From positions 62,001-126,000 of the forward strand of contig NZ_BRVM01000002.1 of assembly GCF_026011715.1 (NCBI RefSeq): a stretch of 64,000 nt of DNA, given 5' to 3'. Positions 8,003-16,577 of this stretch are shown here, one piece after another. The position numbers were made by a program, and so were the translations under genes. The stretch is from Cytobacillus sp. NCCP-133 (GTDB lineage: Bacteria; Bacillota; Bacilli; Bacillales; Cytobacillaceae). The notes below the pieces were generated by a model. The model was not told where the DNA came from, searched no databases, and worked only from the letters and a program-made list of their open reading frames with translations. Position 1 is the stretch's first letter; every line of letters starts with the position of its first letter.

Positions 8003-9661
8003 ATGTTTGCTAAACTGATATCTCTGAGCCTGCATGAGCAGGCAGAATATTTGACGAGAGCGCTTGTACAGAAGGTGAGCTATAATCATACAGAGGGAGA
8101 AAGGAAGAAGGCTGGTTTTCTTGAAGATATCCTCCGTTCTTTCCCTTATTTTGAGGAGAATAAGGATCATGTATGGACTCAGGATATTCCAGGAGATGAA
8201 CTGGGCAGAAAAAATGTCTATGCTTTTCTGAGCGGCACCTCCAGCAGCAAAAAGACACTTATTTATTTGGCACATCTGGATACTGTCGGTACAGAGGATT
8301 TTGGGCCTCTTCAGAATATTGCCCATGACCCGGAAGCTCTGCACCAGTTCTTTTTGCATTATGATGCAGACCCCGAGCTGCAGCAGGATGCAATATCTAA
8401 TGAATGGCTCTTTGGACGCGGGGCTTTGGATATGCAAAGCGGGATAGCTGTCCACCTGGCTAATCTGCTTTATTTTTCAGATAATCTGGATGAATTGGAC
8501 GGGAATTTGCTCGTTATGTTCACTGCAGATGAAGAAGGTGAACACAGGGGAAGCAGGGCTGCTCTTGGTGAACTTCTTTCATTGAAAAAAAATCTTGGTC
8601 TTGAATACATGGCTGCTATAAATAATGATTTTATTTCTCCGTTATACGATGGTGATCAAACCAAATACATTTATACAGGTACAGCTGGAAAAGTCTTGCC
8701 GTGTTTCTCTATTTTCGGTAGGGAAACTCATGCCGGGGAAAGTCTTGCAGGCATTGATCCTACTTTGATAGCTGCTGAATTGACTGCAAGAATTAGCCAA
8801 AATTTTCAGCTGACTGAGAAGCTGGAAGGCGAACTGGTTCTTCCGCCAAGCTGCCTTTTTATGAGAGATGATAAAAAACGGTATGATGTGCAGACTGCAG
8901 TTAGCTGCCGGGTATACTTTAATTATTTTGTATATGAAAAACCGCTCAAGCAGTTATCGAATGAACTAAAGACAATTGCTGAAGATGCGAGCATCGCTGT
9001 GGAAAACCGTCTTGCAGCTGCGTTTAAAGATTTCAGGAATGCAAATGAGCTTCCGGAACGGCACCTTGACTGGAAAACAGAAGTGACCACGTTGGATGAT
9101 TTCTTGGGCTGCCTTGATGAAAAAGGAATTGATACGCCAAAAATAGTTGGGGATGTACTAAAGCGATGCACATTAAACGGCGAAGCGGATGCTAGGATTA
9201 TTGCATTTGATATTGTCGAGGCCCTTCATCAATCGGATCCTGAAAAGAAACCAAGGGTAATCTTGTTCTATGGCACGCCTTTCTTGCCTGCAAACACGGT
9301 AGATACAAATACAGATAGAGGCATATTTTTGAGAAAGTGCCTGGAAGAAGTTCTTGAAGAAGAAACAAAGAATTCCGGGGAAATATTTAAGGTGCGAAAA
9401 TACTTTCCATATTTGTCGGATGGGAGTTTCTTATCTTTCCGGGGTTCAGATGAAGATATTCAATCACTAAAAAAGAATTTTCCTGGATTAAAAACTCTTT
9501 TTCCTATTCCGCTTAGAGATATGAGGGATTTAAATATTCCTGTCATAAACCTGGGAGTCTATGGGAAGGCAGGCCATAAGTGGACAGAAAGGGTCTACAA
9601 ACCTTATACGCTTAAGATATTGCCAGAGCTTATTAGAAACCTGACAAAGCGAATTCTTTAA
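8003..9661 (+). CDS. rocB: M20-family peptidase, RocB-like arginine utilization protein
   Basis: Metal-dependent M20 hydrolase fold of about 552 aa, the length of B. subtilis RocB (566 aa), which is encoded with arginine catabolism genes but whose exact reaction is unclear. Metal-site motifs are in order: HLDTVG near residue 91, GRGALDMQSG near 140, TADEEGE near 175 and a late GHKWTE. The ATG at 8003 sits about 8 nt after GGGG; a TTG at 7997 is an alternative. It stands alone here, without rocABCDEF partners, so a role in arginine use is inferred from the family only. Confidence 0.85.
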   Translation: MFAKLISLSLHEQAEYLTRALVQKVSYNHTEGERKKAGFLEDILRSFPYFEENKDHVWTQDIPGDELGRKNVYAFLSGTSSSKKTLIYLAHLDTVGTEDFGPLQNIAHDPEALHQFFLHYDADPELQQDAISNEWLFGRGALDMQSGIAVHLANLLYFSDNLDELDGNLLVMFTADEEGEHRGSRAALGELLSLKKNLGLEYMAAINNDFISPLYDGDQTKYIYTGTAGKVLPCFSIFGRETHAGESLAGIDPTLIAAELTARISQNFQLTEKLEGELVLPPSCLFMRDDKKRYDVQTAVSCRVYFNYFVYEKPLKQLSNELKTIAEDASIAVENRLAAAFKDFRNANELPERHLDWKTEVTTLDDFLGCLDEKGIDTPKIVGDVLKRCTLNGEADARIIAFDIVEALHQSDPEKKPRVILFYGTPFLPANTVDTNTDRGIFLRKCLEEVLEEETKNSGEIFKVRKYFPYLSDGSFLSFRGSDEDIQSLKKNFPGLKTLFPIPLRDMRDLNIPVINLGVYGKAGHKWTERVYKPYTLKILPELIRNLTKRIL

Positions 9662-9663
9662 TT

Positions 9664-9702
9664 AGGCAGGGGATAAGCCCCTGCCATGTTAAATCCTTTT
9701 TA
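9664..9702. terminator. Hairpin between convergent rocB and rpiR-type genes
   Basis: An 8-bp perfect stem GGCAGGGG / CCCCTGCC with a 5-nt loop, three bases after rocB. A T-rich stretch follows about 12 nt later on the + strand; it can serve both converging genes. Confidence 0.6.
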
Positions 9703-10543
9703 CAGAAATAGCATTCCGCATTTTGTGGAGTGCTTTTTTGCCTTCTTCTTTTCTTGCCATCATAACATTTACATATAGGGCGTCAATGATGCTAAGCTGA
9801 GCAATACGGGAAGAAAGTGCTTCTGAGCGATAATCTGTTTCCTCAGCCACTGTATAAAGCGAAATGTCCGCCTTTTGGCTGAGAGGTGATTTCGCGAAAT
9901 TTGTGATCGCAATTGTTTTTACTTTATTCTCCTTTGAAACATTAAGAACCTGTATGACATCCTTCGTTGTTCCAGAGTGTGAGATAAAGACAGCGACATC
10001 ATTCTCATTTAGCTGCGAGGCAGACATTAACTGCATATGGGAATCGCTGTTTGCCAGGACGGTGATTCCGGTTCGGATAAATTTATGGTAAGCATCCATG
10101 GCAATAATGCTAGAACCTCCGCTCCCGACAAACTCTACTTTATTGGCATTCATTATTAATCCGACTGCCTCTTCAAATGCTCCTCCGCCAAGTATTTGCA
10201 GAGTATCCTCAAGGGTTTTGATATTGGAACGGAATACTTTTTCCGAAACAGTTAGAATCCCGTCATCTTCATTAATGGTTTCATGGATGTCTTTAATCGG
10301 CGTTACAATTTCAGATGCTAAAGCTATTTTAAGAGCTTGATAGCCTTTAAAACCGATTCTCTTGCAAAAACGAAAGACGGTAGAATCGGCAATGCCCAAA
10401 TCATCAGCTAGCTGATTGATCGAGCTGTGAACAATTTTTTCAGGATGTTCAAGAATATAATCTGCAATTTTTTTTTCTTTATCACTGAATTTTGCATAAT
10501 GAGTTTTAATTCGAGCAAAGCAATATAGATTGTCATAAACCAT
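9689..10543 (-). CDS. MurR/RpiR-family transcriptional regulator, probable gluconate-locus regulator
   Basis: At 284 aa, it has an N-terminal HTH_6 domain (FSDKEKKIADYIL, then the IADSTVFRFCKRIGFKGYQ helix-turn-helix near residues 48-66). A SIS sugar-phosphate-binding domain follows, with FVGSGGSS and the SHSGTTKD loop. SIS-domain regulators sense phosphosugars; here 6-phosphogluconate is the obvious candidate because the gene is divergent from gnd-gntP-gntK. B. subtilis uses a GntR-family repressor for its gnt operon, so the regulator type differs. ATG 10543 has AGGGAG about 8 nt upstream. The effector and operator are inferred, not seen. Confidence 0.87.
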   Translation of the reverse strand: MVYDNLYCFARIKTHYAKFSDKEKKIADYILEHPEKIVHSSINQLADDLGIADSTVFRFCKRIGFKGYQALKIALASEIVTPIKDIHETINEDDGILTVSEKVFRSNIKTLEDTLQILGGGAFEEAVGLIMNANKVEFVGSGGSSIIAMDAYHKFIRTGITVLANSDSHMQLMSASQLNENDVAVFISHSGTTKDVIQVLNVSKENKVKTIAITNFAKSPLSQKADISLYTVAEETDYRSEALSSRIAQLSIIDALYVNVMMARKEEGKKALHKMRNAISVKRI

Positions 10544-10602
10544 TTGGGCAGCTCCCTAGTATAAAATTTTGTGAAAAGCTCTTTCTCATAGAGTGTTATT
10601 AT

Positions 10603-10820
10603 GCTTATGAATTCAGCCCGTTGATTTCGGCACGGGGCACACAGCGAACCTGAGGGGAGGAACAGAGCTCCTCGGCTTCGCCTGTGGGGTCTCCTATTCC
10701 CTCTCTAGCCGCAGAACATTTGGAATAAGCTTCCTCGAATAGACACCGCACGAAGGAAATGCGGCAGCATTTTCGAGGATCAACTGCCCACAGCGCAGAT
10801 CAACTCAGTAAATTAAATTA
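10603..10820. repeat. Left copy of a ~220-bp inverted repeat flanking gnd-gntP
   Basis: This non-coding stretch matches the reverse complement of 13448-13669 over nearly its full length. Blocks such as GAATAGACACCGCACGAAGG and GAGGAACAGAGCTCCTCGGC are identical in both. It begins GCTTATGAATTCA and ends near the AACTCAGTAAA segment. No ORF or transposase is present, so it is a passive dispersed repeat or a MITE-like element. It lies in the divergent region between the RpiR-type regulator and the gnd promoter. Confidence 0.85.
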
Positions 10821-10876
10821 AGGTATTGATTTTAACAGCGCTTTATTAACAAATCCTAAAAATGCAAAGAATACTA

Positions 10877-10963
10877 TTAAAGCGCTTTCTAAATCATAAT
10901 TCTATTATAAAAGAAAAATATTTTTTTGAAAACGATTGCAAACGGAAAAATATTTTGTATAAT
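10877..10963 (+). promoter_or_regulatory. gnd promoter with two cre-like sites
   Basis: TTGCAA (10936-10941) and TATAAT (10958-10963) are 16 bp apart. A cre-like sequence TGAAAACGATTGCA (10927-10940) overlaps the -35 box, and a second, TTAAAGCGCTTTCT, lies at 10877-10890. CcpA repression during growth on glucose is the expected consequence. The RpiR operator is not identified. Confidence 0.65.
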
Positions 10964-11006
10964 GAAATCACAAACGAAAAAAATTTTCTTCATCCAGGAG
11001 GCTTTT

Positions 11007-11903
11007 ATGCAAGTAGGAATGGTTGGTCTTGGAAAAATGGGTTACAATTTATCCCTGAACCTTAAAGATCATGGGCATGAAGTAGTAGCTTTTGATAAAA
11101 ACAGCGGTTTAACTGAAAAAATTTCCGCTGAAGGAATTCAAGGAGTTTCAACTGTTAAGGAATTGGTCAGCAGTCTATCAAAGCCCCGTGTTGTGTGGTT
11201 GATGGTGCCTGCAGGCGATATTACAGAGGCGGTTATTGAGGAAACATCTGCTCTTCTTGAGGAAGGGGATATCCTGATTGACGGAGGAAACTCCAATTAT
11301 AAACAAACACTGCAAAGAGCAGAAATACTGCAGGAGAAAGGAATTTATTTCTTTGACTGCGGTACGAGCGGCGGCATGGAAGGAGCCCGAAATGGCGCAT
11401 GTACAATGATTGGTGGAGATGCGGAGGTTTTTAAAGCAATTGAGCCGATCTTCAAGGATCTTTCGGTAGAAAACGGCTATATGTATGCCGGCAGAACAGG
11501 AAGCGGCCATTTTCTCAAAATGGTACATAACGGAATCGAGTATGGCATGATGCAAGCGATTGCTGAAGGTTTTGAAATACTTGAAAAAAGTCCGTTTGAT
11601 TATGATTATGAAGGGGTCGCTAAGGTCTGGAATAACGGTTCTGTTATTCGATCATGGCTGATAGAGCTAACAGAGAATGCTTTTTCAAAGGATGCCAATC
11701 TCGATGGGCTTAAAGGTGTCATGCATTCGTCAGGGGAAGGCAAATGGACTGTGGAAACGGCACTGGACCTTCAAACAGCAGCTCCAGTCATTGCCATGTC
11801 CTTAATGATGCGCTACCGCTCATTAGAAGAGGATACATTCTCAGGCAAAGTAGTTGCTGCTTTAAGGAATGAATTTGGCGGGCATGCAGTAGAGAAGAAA
11901 TAA
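11007..11903 (+). CDS. 6-phosphogluconate dehydrogenase, decarboxylating, short (NAD-type) form
   Basis: Oxidative decarboxylation of 6-phosphogluconate to ribulose 5-phosphate. The 298-aa length is that of the short, typically NAD-preferring class (YqeC/GndA-like), not the ~470-aa Gnd/GntZ form. The Rossmann motif GLGKMG is at residues 7-12, the DGGNSNYKQT substrate loop near 93 and the DCGTSGG segment near 118. The catalytic region GSGHFLKMVHNGIEYG follows near 168. ATG 11007 is fixed by the CAGGAGG site; the frame runs open further upstream through the promoter. It is followed by gntP and shares cre-type control, so it handles the product of gluconokinase. Confidence 0.93.
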   Translation: MQVGMVGLGKMGYNLSLNLKDHGHEVVAFDKNSGLTEKISAEGIQGVSTVKELVSSLSKPRVVWLMVPAGDITEAVIEETSALLEEGDILIDGGNSNYKQTLQRAEILQEKGIYFFDCGTSGGMEGARNGACTMIGGDAEVFKAIEPIFKDLSVENGYMYAGRTGSGHFLKMVHNGIEYGMMQAIAEGFEILEKSPFDYDYEGVAKVWNNGSVIRSWLIELTENAFSKDANLDGLKGVMHSSGEGKWTVETALDLQTAAPVIAMSLMMRYRSLEEDTFSGKVVAALRNEFGGHAVEKK

Positions 11904-11976
11904 TACTTTTTAGGGAACAGGAAAAACCGGCTGAAGCAAGCGGGATTTCCTGACCCGAAAAAAATTTCAGAATAAA

Positions 11977-11990
11977 TGAAAACGCTTTAT
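11977..11990 (+). promoter_or_regulatory. cre-like site upstream of gntP
   Basis: TGAAAACGCTTTAT matches the cre consensus except for the last two bases. It lies 20 bp before the gntP start, in the gnd-gntP gap, where bound CcpA could act as a roadblock. Confidence 0.5.
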
Positions 11991-12010
11991 CGATAAAGGG
12001 AGGAAATGCA

Positions 12011-13354
12011 ATGTCAGGCTCAATGTTGATTTTAGTGGCAATGGCTGGTATATTTGTGCTATTATTCTTAGTTATGAAAACAAAGCTTCATGCTTTTGTA
12101 GCTTTGCTGCTTGTGAGTTTGCTAGTTGGAATTGCTGCAGGAATGCCGCTTGGCGATGTGGTACAATCAGTTCAAAATGGAATGGGCGGCACGCTTGGTT
12201 TCGTAGCAGTTGTTGTTGGTCTTGGTGCCATGTTTGGCCGTATGCTTGAAGTTTCTGGCGGTGCTGAACGTCTTGCGCAAACAATGATTAAAAAGTTTGG
12301 TGAAGATAAGGCGCAGTGGGCGCTTGGTATTACAGGTTTTATCGTTGCTATTCCGGTATTCTTTGATGTTGGTTTCATCATACTTGTACCAATTGTTTAC
12401 GGTTTGGCAAAGAAAACAGGAAAATCATTGCTTTACTATGGAATTCCGCTTTTGGCTGGGCTGGCTGTTACACACAGCTTCATTCCGCCGACTCCAGGAC
12501 CGATTGCAGTCGCAGATCTTATAGGTGCTGATCTTGGCTGGGTAATCTTATTTGGTATTATCGCTGGTATTCCTTCTATGATAATTGCCGGTCCTTTATT
12601 TGGGAGATATATTGCGAAAAAGATTCATGTTACAGTTCCTGAATACATGCAAATTGAAGAAAAAGAGTATGATAAAGAACTGCCAAGCTTTGGCCTGATT
12701 GCGAGCATTATCTTTATTCCGCTTGTTCTGATTCTAGTAAACACTGTATCTGGCGTTTTGCTTGAAGAAGGCAATGGGCTTAGATCCTTCTTTACTTTCA
12801 TGGGACATCCGTTTGTTGCTTTGACAATTGCTACATTATTAGCATTTTATAGTCTTGGAACAAAACGCGGCTATTCCCGCCAGGAAGTACAGGATATTGC
12901 TACAAAGTCTTTAGAGCCAGCAGGTATCATTATTCTTGTTACAGGTGCCGGCGGTGTGTTCAAGCAGGTTCTGATTGATTCAGGTGTTGGGCAGGTATTG
13001 GGAGATATGATGGCTGCTTCTGCACTGCCTCCCATCTTACTTGCATTCCTGATTGCGACTTTTGTACGTGTCGCTCAAGGTTCGGCAACAGTTGCCATGG
13101 TTACTGCTGCAGGTTTGATTGCACCGCTTATTGAAACAATGGGGCTTGAAGGACCTGTTCTAGGACTGATTGTTATCTCCATTGCTGCCGGTGCAACAAT
13201 CTTCTCTCACGTTAATGACTCGGGCTTCTGGCTTGTAAACCGTTACTTCGGCCTTGATGTTAAGGATACACTTAAGTCATGGACCGTTATGGAAACACTA
13301 ATTGCTGTTGTCGGGTTTGCAACAGTATTTATAATTGGCTTCTTTATTGCCTAA
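12011..13354 (+). CDS. gntP: Gluconate:H+ symporter, GntP family
   Basis: A 447-aa protein with about 12 hydrophobic segments. It carries GntP family motifs: IPVFFDVGFIILVPI near residue 115, AVTHSFIPPTPGPIAVADLIGADLG split around residue 155, and a RVAQGSATVAM stretch near 355. It imports gluconate at the plasma membrane for the kinase encoded downstream. AGGGAGG lies 8 nt before the ATG. It follows gnd by 107 bp, and a hairpin plus a repeat separate it from gntK. Confidence 0.94.
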   Translation: MSGSMLILVAMAGIFVLLFLVMKTKLHAFVALLLVSLLVGIAAGMPLGDVVQSVQNGMGGTLGFVAVVVGLGAMFGRMLEVSGGAERLAQTMIKKFGEDKAQWALGITGFIVAIPVFFDVGFIILVPIVYGLAKKTGKSLLYYGIPLLAGLAVTHSFIPPTPGPIAVADLIGADLGWVILFGIIAGIPSMIIAGPLFGRYIAKKIHVTVPEYMQIEEKEYDKELPSFGLIASIIFIPLVLILVNTVSGVLLEEGNGLRSFFTFMGHPFVALTIATLLAFYSLGTKRGYSRQEVQDIATKSLEPAGIIILVTGAGGVFKQVLIDSGVGQVLGDMMAASALPPILLAFLIATFVRVAQGSATVAMVTAAGLIAPLIETMGLEGPVLGLIVISIAAGATIFSHVNDSGFWLVNRYFGLDVKDTLKSWTVMETLIAVVGFATVFIIGFFIA

Positions 13355-13361
13355 AATAAAT

Positions 13362-13405
13362 GAAGAAGAGGAAGGGGCGACTTTATAGGGCCGCTTCCTT
13401 CTTCT
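13362..13405 (+). terminator. Imperfect terminator hairpin after gntP
   Basis: GAAGAGGAAGGGGC and GGCCGCTTCCTTCTTC form a long imperfect stem around an ACTTTATA-type loop, with T-rich sequence after it. It would cut or reduce read-through into gntK. Confidence 0.6.
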
Positions 13406-13447
13406 GTTTATAAGATTGGCTGTTTTCGTAAAGTTTGTTGCTTATCA

Positions 13448-13669
13448 ATAACTCAGTTTATTTTATTGAGTTGATCTTCGTTTTAGGCACTTGATCCTCG
13501 AAAATGCTGCCGCATTTCCTTCGTGCGGTGTCTATTCGGGGAAGCTTATTTAATATCCTGCGGGAGGAGAGGGAGCGTGAGACCCTACAGACGAAGCCGA
13601 GGAGCTCTGTTCCTCCCCGCGGGTTCGCTGCATGCCCTGTGCTGAAATCAACGGCGTGAATTCATAAGC
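13448..13669. repeat. Right copy of the ~220-bp inverted repeat flanking gnd-gntP
   Basis: The reverse complement of this segment aligns with 10603-10820, starting at the same AATTCATAAGC end and sharing long identical blocks around CTTCGTGCGGTGTCTATTC. It lies between the gntP terminator and gntK, where one would expect a continuous gluconate operon. No coding capacity. Confidence 0.85.
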
Positions 13670-13754
13670 AAAAACAAAGGTCTATAAGAGAACAGCCTTA
13701 ATAATTGAAAGACAACTGTTTTATAGAATATTTTTTTGAAAGGAGATTTTCATC

Positions 13755-15299
13755 ATGGCTGCCACAAAATATGTTATAGGCACGGATATTGGGACAACAA
13801 GCACTAAATCGGTTTTATTTGACCATAAGGGGCAGGTACTTGGAAAATACGCAATTGAGTATCCTTTACATACACCTAATCCTTCTACTGCAGAACAAGA
13901 TCCAGATGAAATTTTTCAAGCTGTTATTGGAACCATTAGAGGCTGCTTGACAGAATCGAACGCCAGTGCTGAGGAAGTGACATGCGTTTCCTTTAGCTCA
14001 GCCATGCACAGTGTTATTGCTGTGGACTCAGAAGGAATGCCTTTGACCAAAAGCATTACCTGGGCTGATAATCGCAGTGCGAAATGGGCTGACAAGATTA
14101 AACAGGAACTGAATGGCCATGAAATTTACTTAAGAACTGGGACTCCCATTCATCCGATGTCACCGCTCTCTAAAATTCTTTGGCTGAAGAATGAGCAGCA
14201 GGATCTCTTCGAGCATACTTTTAAATTTATTTCCATTAAAGAGTATGTTTTTTATAAGCTATTTGGCGAGTATGTTGTTGATTATTCCATTGCTTCGGCT
14301 ACAGGAATGTTCAATTTGGAAAAACTCGATTGGGATGATGGAGCACTAGAAGTGGCAGGGATTACTGCAGAAAAACTATCCAAGCCTGTTCCCACTACTT
14401 TTTCTATAAAAGGATTGAAAGATGAATTCAGCAAGCTGACCGGTCTGAATCCGGATACGCCATTCATTGCAGGGGCAAGTGATGGCGTTCTTTCCAATCT
14501 TGGAGTCAATGCGATTGAACCAGGGGTTGTGGCGGTTACAATTGGAACAAGCGGTGCAATCCGTGCTGTAACAGATAAACCGGTAACGGACCCGAAAGGC
14601 CGGATTTTCTGTTATGCCCTTACTGAGAATCATTGGGTCATTGGCGGGCCGGTAAACAACGGCGGCATGATCTTCCGCTGGGTCCGTGATGAATTTGCCG
14701 CTTCGGAAGTGGAGACGGCTAAGCGTCTTGGAATTGATCCCTATGTCGTTCTGACAAAAATCGCATCAGGAGTTGCTCCAGGCTCAGATGGACTCATTTT
14801 CCACCCTTATATGACAGGAGAAAGAGCCCCTTTATGGGATGCCAACGCACGAGGCTCTTTCTTCGGCTTAAGCCTGCATCATAAAAAAGAGCACATGATC
14901 CGTTCCGTTCTTGAAGGCGTTATTTATAACCTTTATACCGTGCTGCTGGCTTTAGAGGAGCTTACAGGGGAACCGAAGCGTATTCAGGCAACAGGAGGGT
15001 TTGCGAGGTCTGAACTATGGCGCCAGATGATGGCGGATATTTTTAATCAGGAAGTTGTGGTGCCAGAAAGTTATGAAAGCTCCTGTCTGGGAGCAGCTAT
15101 CCTTGGTTTATACGCTTTAGGCGAGGTTGAAAATCTTAATGTTGTCTCTGAAATGGTTGGAGCAACATATGGCCATCAGCCAAAAGAAGAAAATGCGAAA
15201 GTATACCGGGAACTATTGCCGATTTATATTCGATTATCCCGTCTATTCGTAAATGAATATGAAAGCATTGCTGGTTTTCAGCGAAAATACTTGGGATAA
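13755..15299 (+). CDS. gntK: Gluconokinase (FGGY family)
   Basis: ATP-dependent phosphorylation of gluconate to 6-phosphogluconate. The 514-aa length and FGGY architecture agree: an N-terminal ATPase motif GTDIGTTSTKSV at residues 9-20 and the gluconokinase-type TWADNRS near 103. A GTSGAIRAV phosphate-binding loop sits near 264 and the FGGY signature region RSVLEGVIYNLY near 383. AAAGGAG precedes ATG 13755 by about 10 nt. In most Bacillus gnt operons the kinase gene is contiguous with gntP; here a repeat and a hairpin intervene, so it may have its own promoter. Confidence 0.94.
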   Translation: MAATKYVIGTDIGTTSTKSVLFDHKGQVLGKYAIEYPLHTPNPSTAEQDPDEIFQAVIGTIRGCLTESNASAEEVTCVSFSSAMHSVIAVDSEGMPLTKSITWADNRSAKWADKIKQELNGHEIYLRTGTPIHPMSPLSKILWLKNEQQDLFEHTFKFISIKEYVFYKLFGEYVVDYSIASATGMFNLEKLDWDDGALEVAGITAEKLSKPVPTTFSIKGLKDEFSKLTGLNPDTPFIAGASDGVLSNLGVNAIEPGVVAVTIGTSGAIRAVTDKPVTDPKGRIFCYALTENHWVIGGPVNNGGMIFRWVRDEFAASEVETAKRLGIDPYVVLTKIASGVAPGSDGLIFHPYMTGERAPLWDANARGSFFGLSLHHKKEHMIRSVLEGVIYNLYTVLLALEELTGEPKRIQATGGFARSELWRQMMADIFNQEVVVPESYESSCLGAAILGLYALGEVENLNVVSEMVGATYGHQPKEENAKVYRELLPIYIRLSRLFVNEYESIAGFQRKYLG

Positions 15300-15302
15300 T
15301 TA

Positions 15303-15325
15303 AAAGGAGCCTGCTGGCTCTTTTT
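15303..15325 (+). terminator. Terminator of gntK
   Basis: Stem GAGCC / GGCTC with a TGCT loop followed by TTTTTCT, directly after the gntK stop. Confidence 0.75.
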
Positions 15326-15331
15326 CTGTCA

Positions 15332-15970
15332 TTAGCCATTAAGATGGCCAATGAAATCATTAAGCTGATCCAATGAAATCAGATTATGATTGCACTTCTG
15401 GCTATCCTGGCAAATGTAGTTTCCTTTTTTTGTATAGGTTCCTAATTGAGGCCCTTTTGTTTCATACAGGAACATCCCGATTTCTTCAAATTTATTGCAA
15501 ATTGTACAGATACCTTTCTTGCTTATCGGCTTAAAAGTTCCATGCAGGGCTGATAATTTACCATCATTCTGACTGATCATATACTTCCTGTTAGTCCCAT
15601 TATCATTCCAGCCCAAATAGCTAATTCCTCTGAAATCAATATGATCGAGTACTGGCAACTTTAATTTTTTCGCTTTAGGGAATAGTTTCTTAATGGACTG
15701 TTCGTTTAAAGTCTTAAAAGGGATTACATATTCTTTTAGTTCCGTTAAAAATGCATCTGCCTGATCTCTTTCTTTTAAGTCTCTGACGGGTGAAAGAAGC
15801 TGTACCTGTTCCTCGCCAAGTTCATCAAAAAGACTAAATACCTTTTCAATAGAAAGAGCTTTCAGTGCATTCAGCACACCTGTATCATTAACAGACGCAT
15901 GGGCATTAATTAAAACCTGTGTCTGAGCTCTAATAAAATTGTATTGATCACTCCTAATGAAAGTTTCCAT
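15332..15970 (-). CDS. FusB/FusC-family EF-G-binding protein
   Basis: A 212-aa protein with the two-domain FusB layout: a helical N-terminal domain and a C-terminal treble-clef zinc domain. The latter shows ICTICN near residue 164, YICQDSQKCNHN near 190 and the conserved LHGTFKPISKKG just before. FusB-type proteins bind elongation factor G and free it from fusidic-acid-stalled ribosomes; chromosomal members in Bacillus and Listeria probably help ribosome recycling. AGGAG lies 8 nt before ATG 15970; a nearer ATG six bases upstream is too close to it. It is a lone gene converging on gntK. Whether it confers resistance cannot be judged. Confidence 0.85.
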   Translation of the reverse strand: METFIRSDQYNFIRAQTQVLINAHASVNDTGVLNALKALSIEKVFSLFDELGEEQVQLLSPVRDLKERDQADAFLTELKEYVIPFKTLNEQSIKKLFPKAKKLKLPVLDHIDFRGISYLGWNDNGTNRKYMISQNDGKLSALHGTFKPISKKGICTICNKFEEIGMFLYETKGPQLGTYTKKGNYICQDSQKCNHNLISLDQLNDFIGHLNG

Positions 15971-16075
15971 TTTCATCACTCCTAGCACACAGCACCTTCA
16001 CATATCTCTTTCACTTTAAAAGAATTTCATAATATTGTATATGTATAAAACAACTAGGAAATGAAATCGGCATAG

Positions 16076-16111
16076 AAAAAAGCACTGATCAAAATGATCA
16101 GCGCTTTTTTT
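16076..16111. terminator. Bidirectional terminator downstream of the CD3324-like gene
   Basis: GCACTGATC / GATCAGCGC stem (one mismatch) with an AAAAT loop, flanked by A6 on the left and T7 on the right. Confidence 0.85.
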
Positions 16112-16373
16112 ACTTCTTATAAATTATTTTTTTTATGGTTTCAATGGAAAGGTAATATTCCTCAGCTAGTTGGCTGATTGTTTTACCGCTTTTAAAGGAA
16201 TCTTTAATCGACTGATTTCTTTCATCAAGAGTTTTCCTGGCTCCAGAGCGGGTGCCCCATTTTCGATGAGCATTTTCTGGCTTCGGGATATAAATCGTTT
16301 CTCCCTGGACATATTTTTGGATCTCTTTAATTAAATTTTTTGGTAAAACGGCATTAGCCTTTAAATAGCTCAT
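16110..16373 (-). CDS. CD3324-like HTH protein (Mor/resolvase-type helix-turn-helix)
   Basis: An 87-aa basic protein. The N-terminal part reads MSYLKANAVLPKNLIKEIQKYV with YIPKP. A GTRSGARKTLDERNQSI segment and a helix-turn-helix (GKTISQLAEEYYLSIETIKKII) make up the C-terminal half. This matches the small 'CD3324 family' found in Firmicutes, related to the Mor transcription activator fold; targets are unknown. AAGGAG lies about 9 nt before ATG 16373, while the frame's upper start at 16442 has none. A 28-codon ORF with a very strong ribosome binding site lies 90 bp upstream on the same strand. Confidence 0.8.
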   Translation of the reverse strand: MSYLKANAVLPKNLIKEIQKYVQGETIYIPKPENAHRKWGTRSGARKTLDERNQSIKDSFKSGKTISQLAEEYYLSIETIKKIIYKK

Positions 16374-16462
16374 TTCTGCCAGCTCCTTATTATTTTTTTG
16401 TAAAAAATGAATAAGGTGCAAAGCTGATATCAGAAATGGCATTGCCTTTATGGGCGATTATT

Positions 16463-16549
16463 TTATTCCATTACCGCCTCATGCAAAGTATCGCCGCCAA
16501 TATCAGGCTTTGCATGAGACGCTGCAGTATCAGGCATTACAATTGCCAT
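16463..16549 (-). CDS. Possible 28-aa peptide gene upstream of the CD3324-like gene
   Basis: A short ORF, too small for standard gene calling, starts at ATG 16549 eight nt after a near-perfect AGGAGGTGATG ribosome binding site and ends with TAA at 16465-16463. The product is hydrophilic and acidic-to-neutral (MAIVMPDTAAS... ending LHEAVME), with no signal peptide or membrane helix. I do not recognise it. Strand and spacing suggest co-transcription with the HTH gene. A 20-bp palindrome overlapping a TATAAT sequence lies just upstream, so the pair may be self-regulated. Confidence 0.45.
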   Translation of the reverse strand: MAIVMPDTAASHAKPDIGGDTLHEAVME

Positions 16550-16577
16550 TTTCATCACCTCCTAAAAAGTGGATTTT

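Noticed and set aside
7805-8455. 216-aa open frame antisense to rocB
   Set aside because: Covers the metal-binding core of rocB on the other strand; product lacks domain features and has no ribosome binding site.
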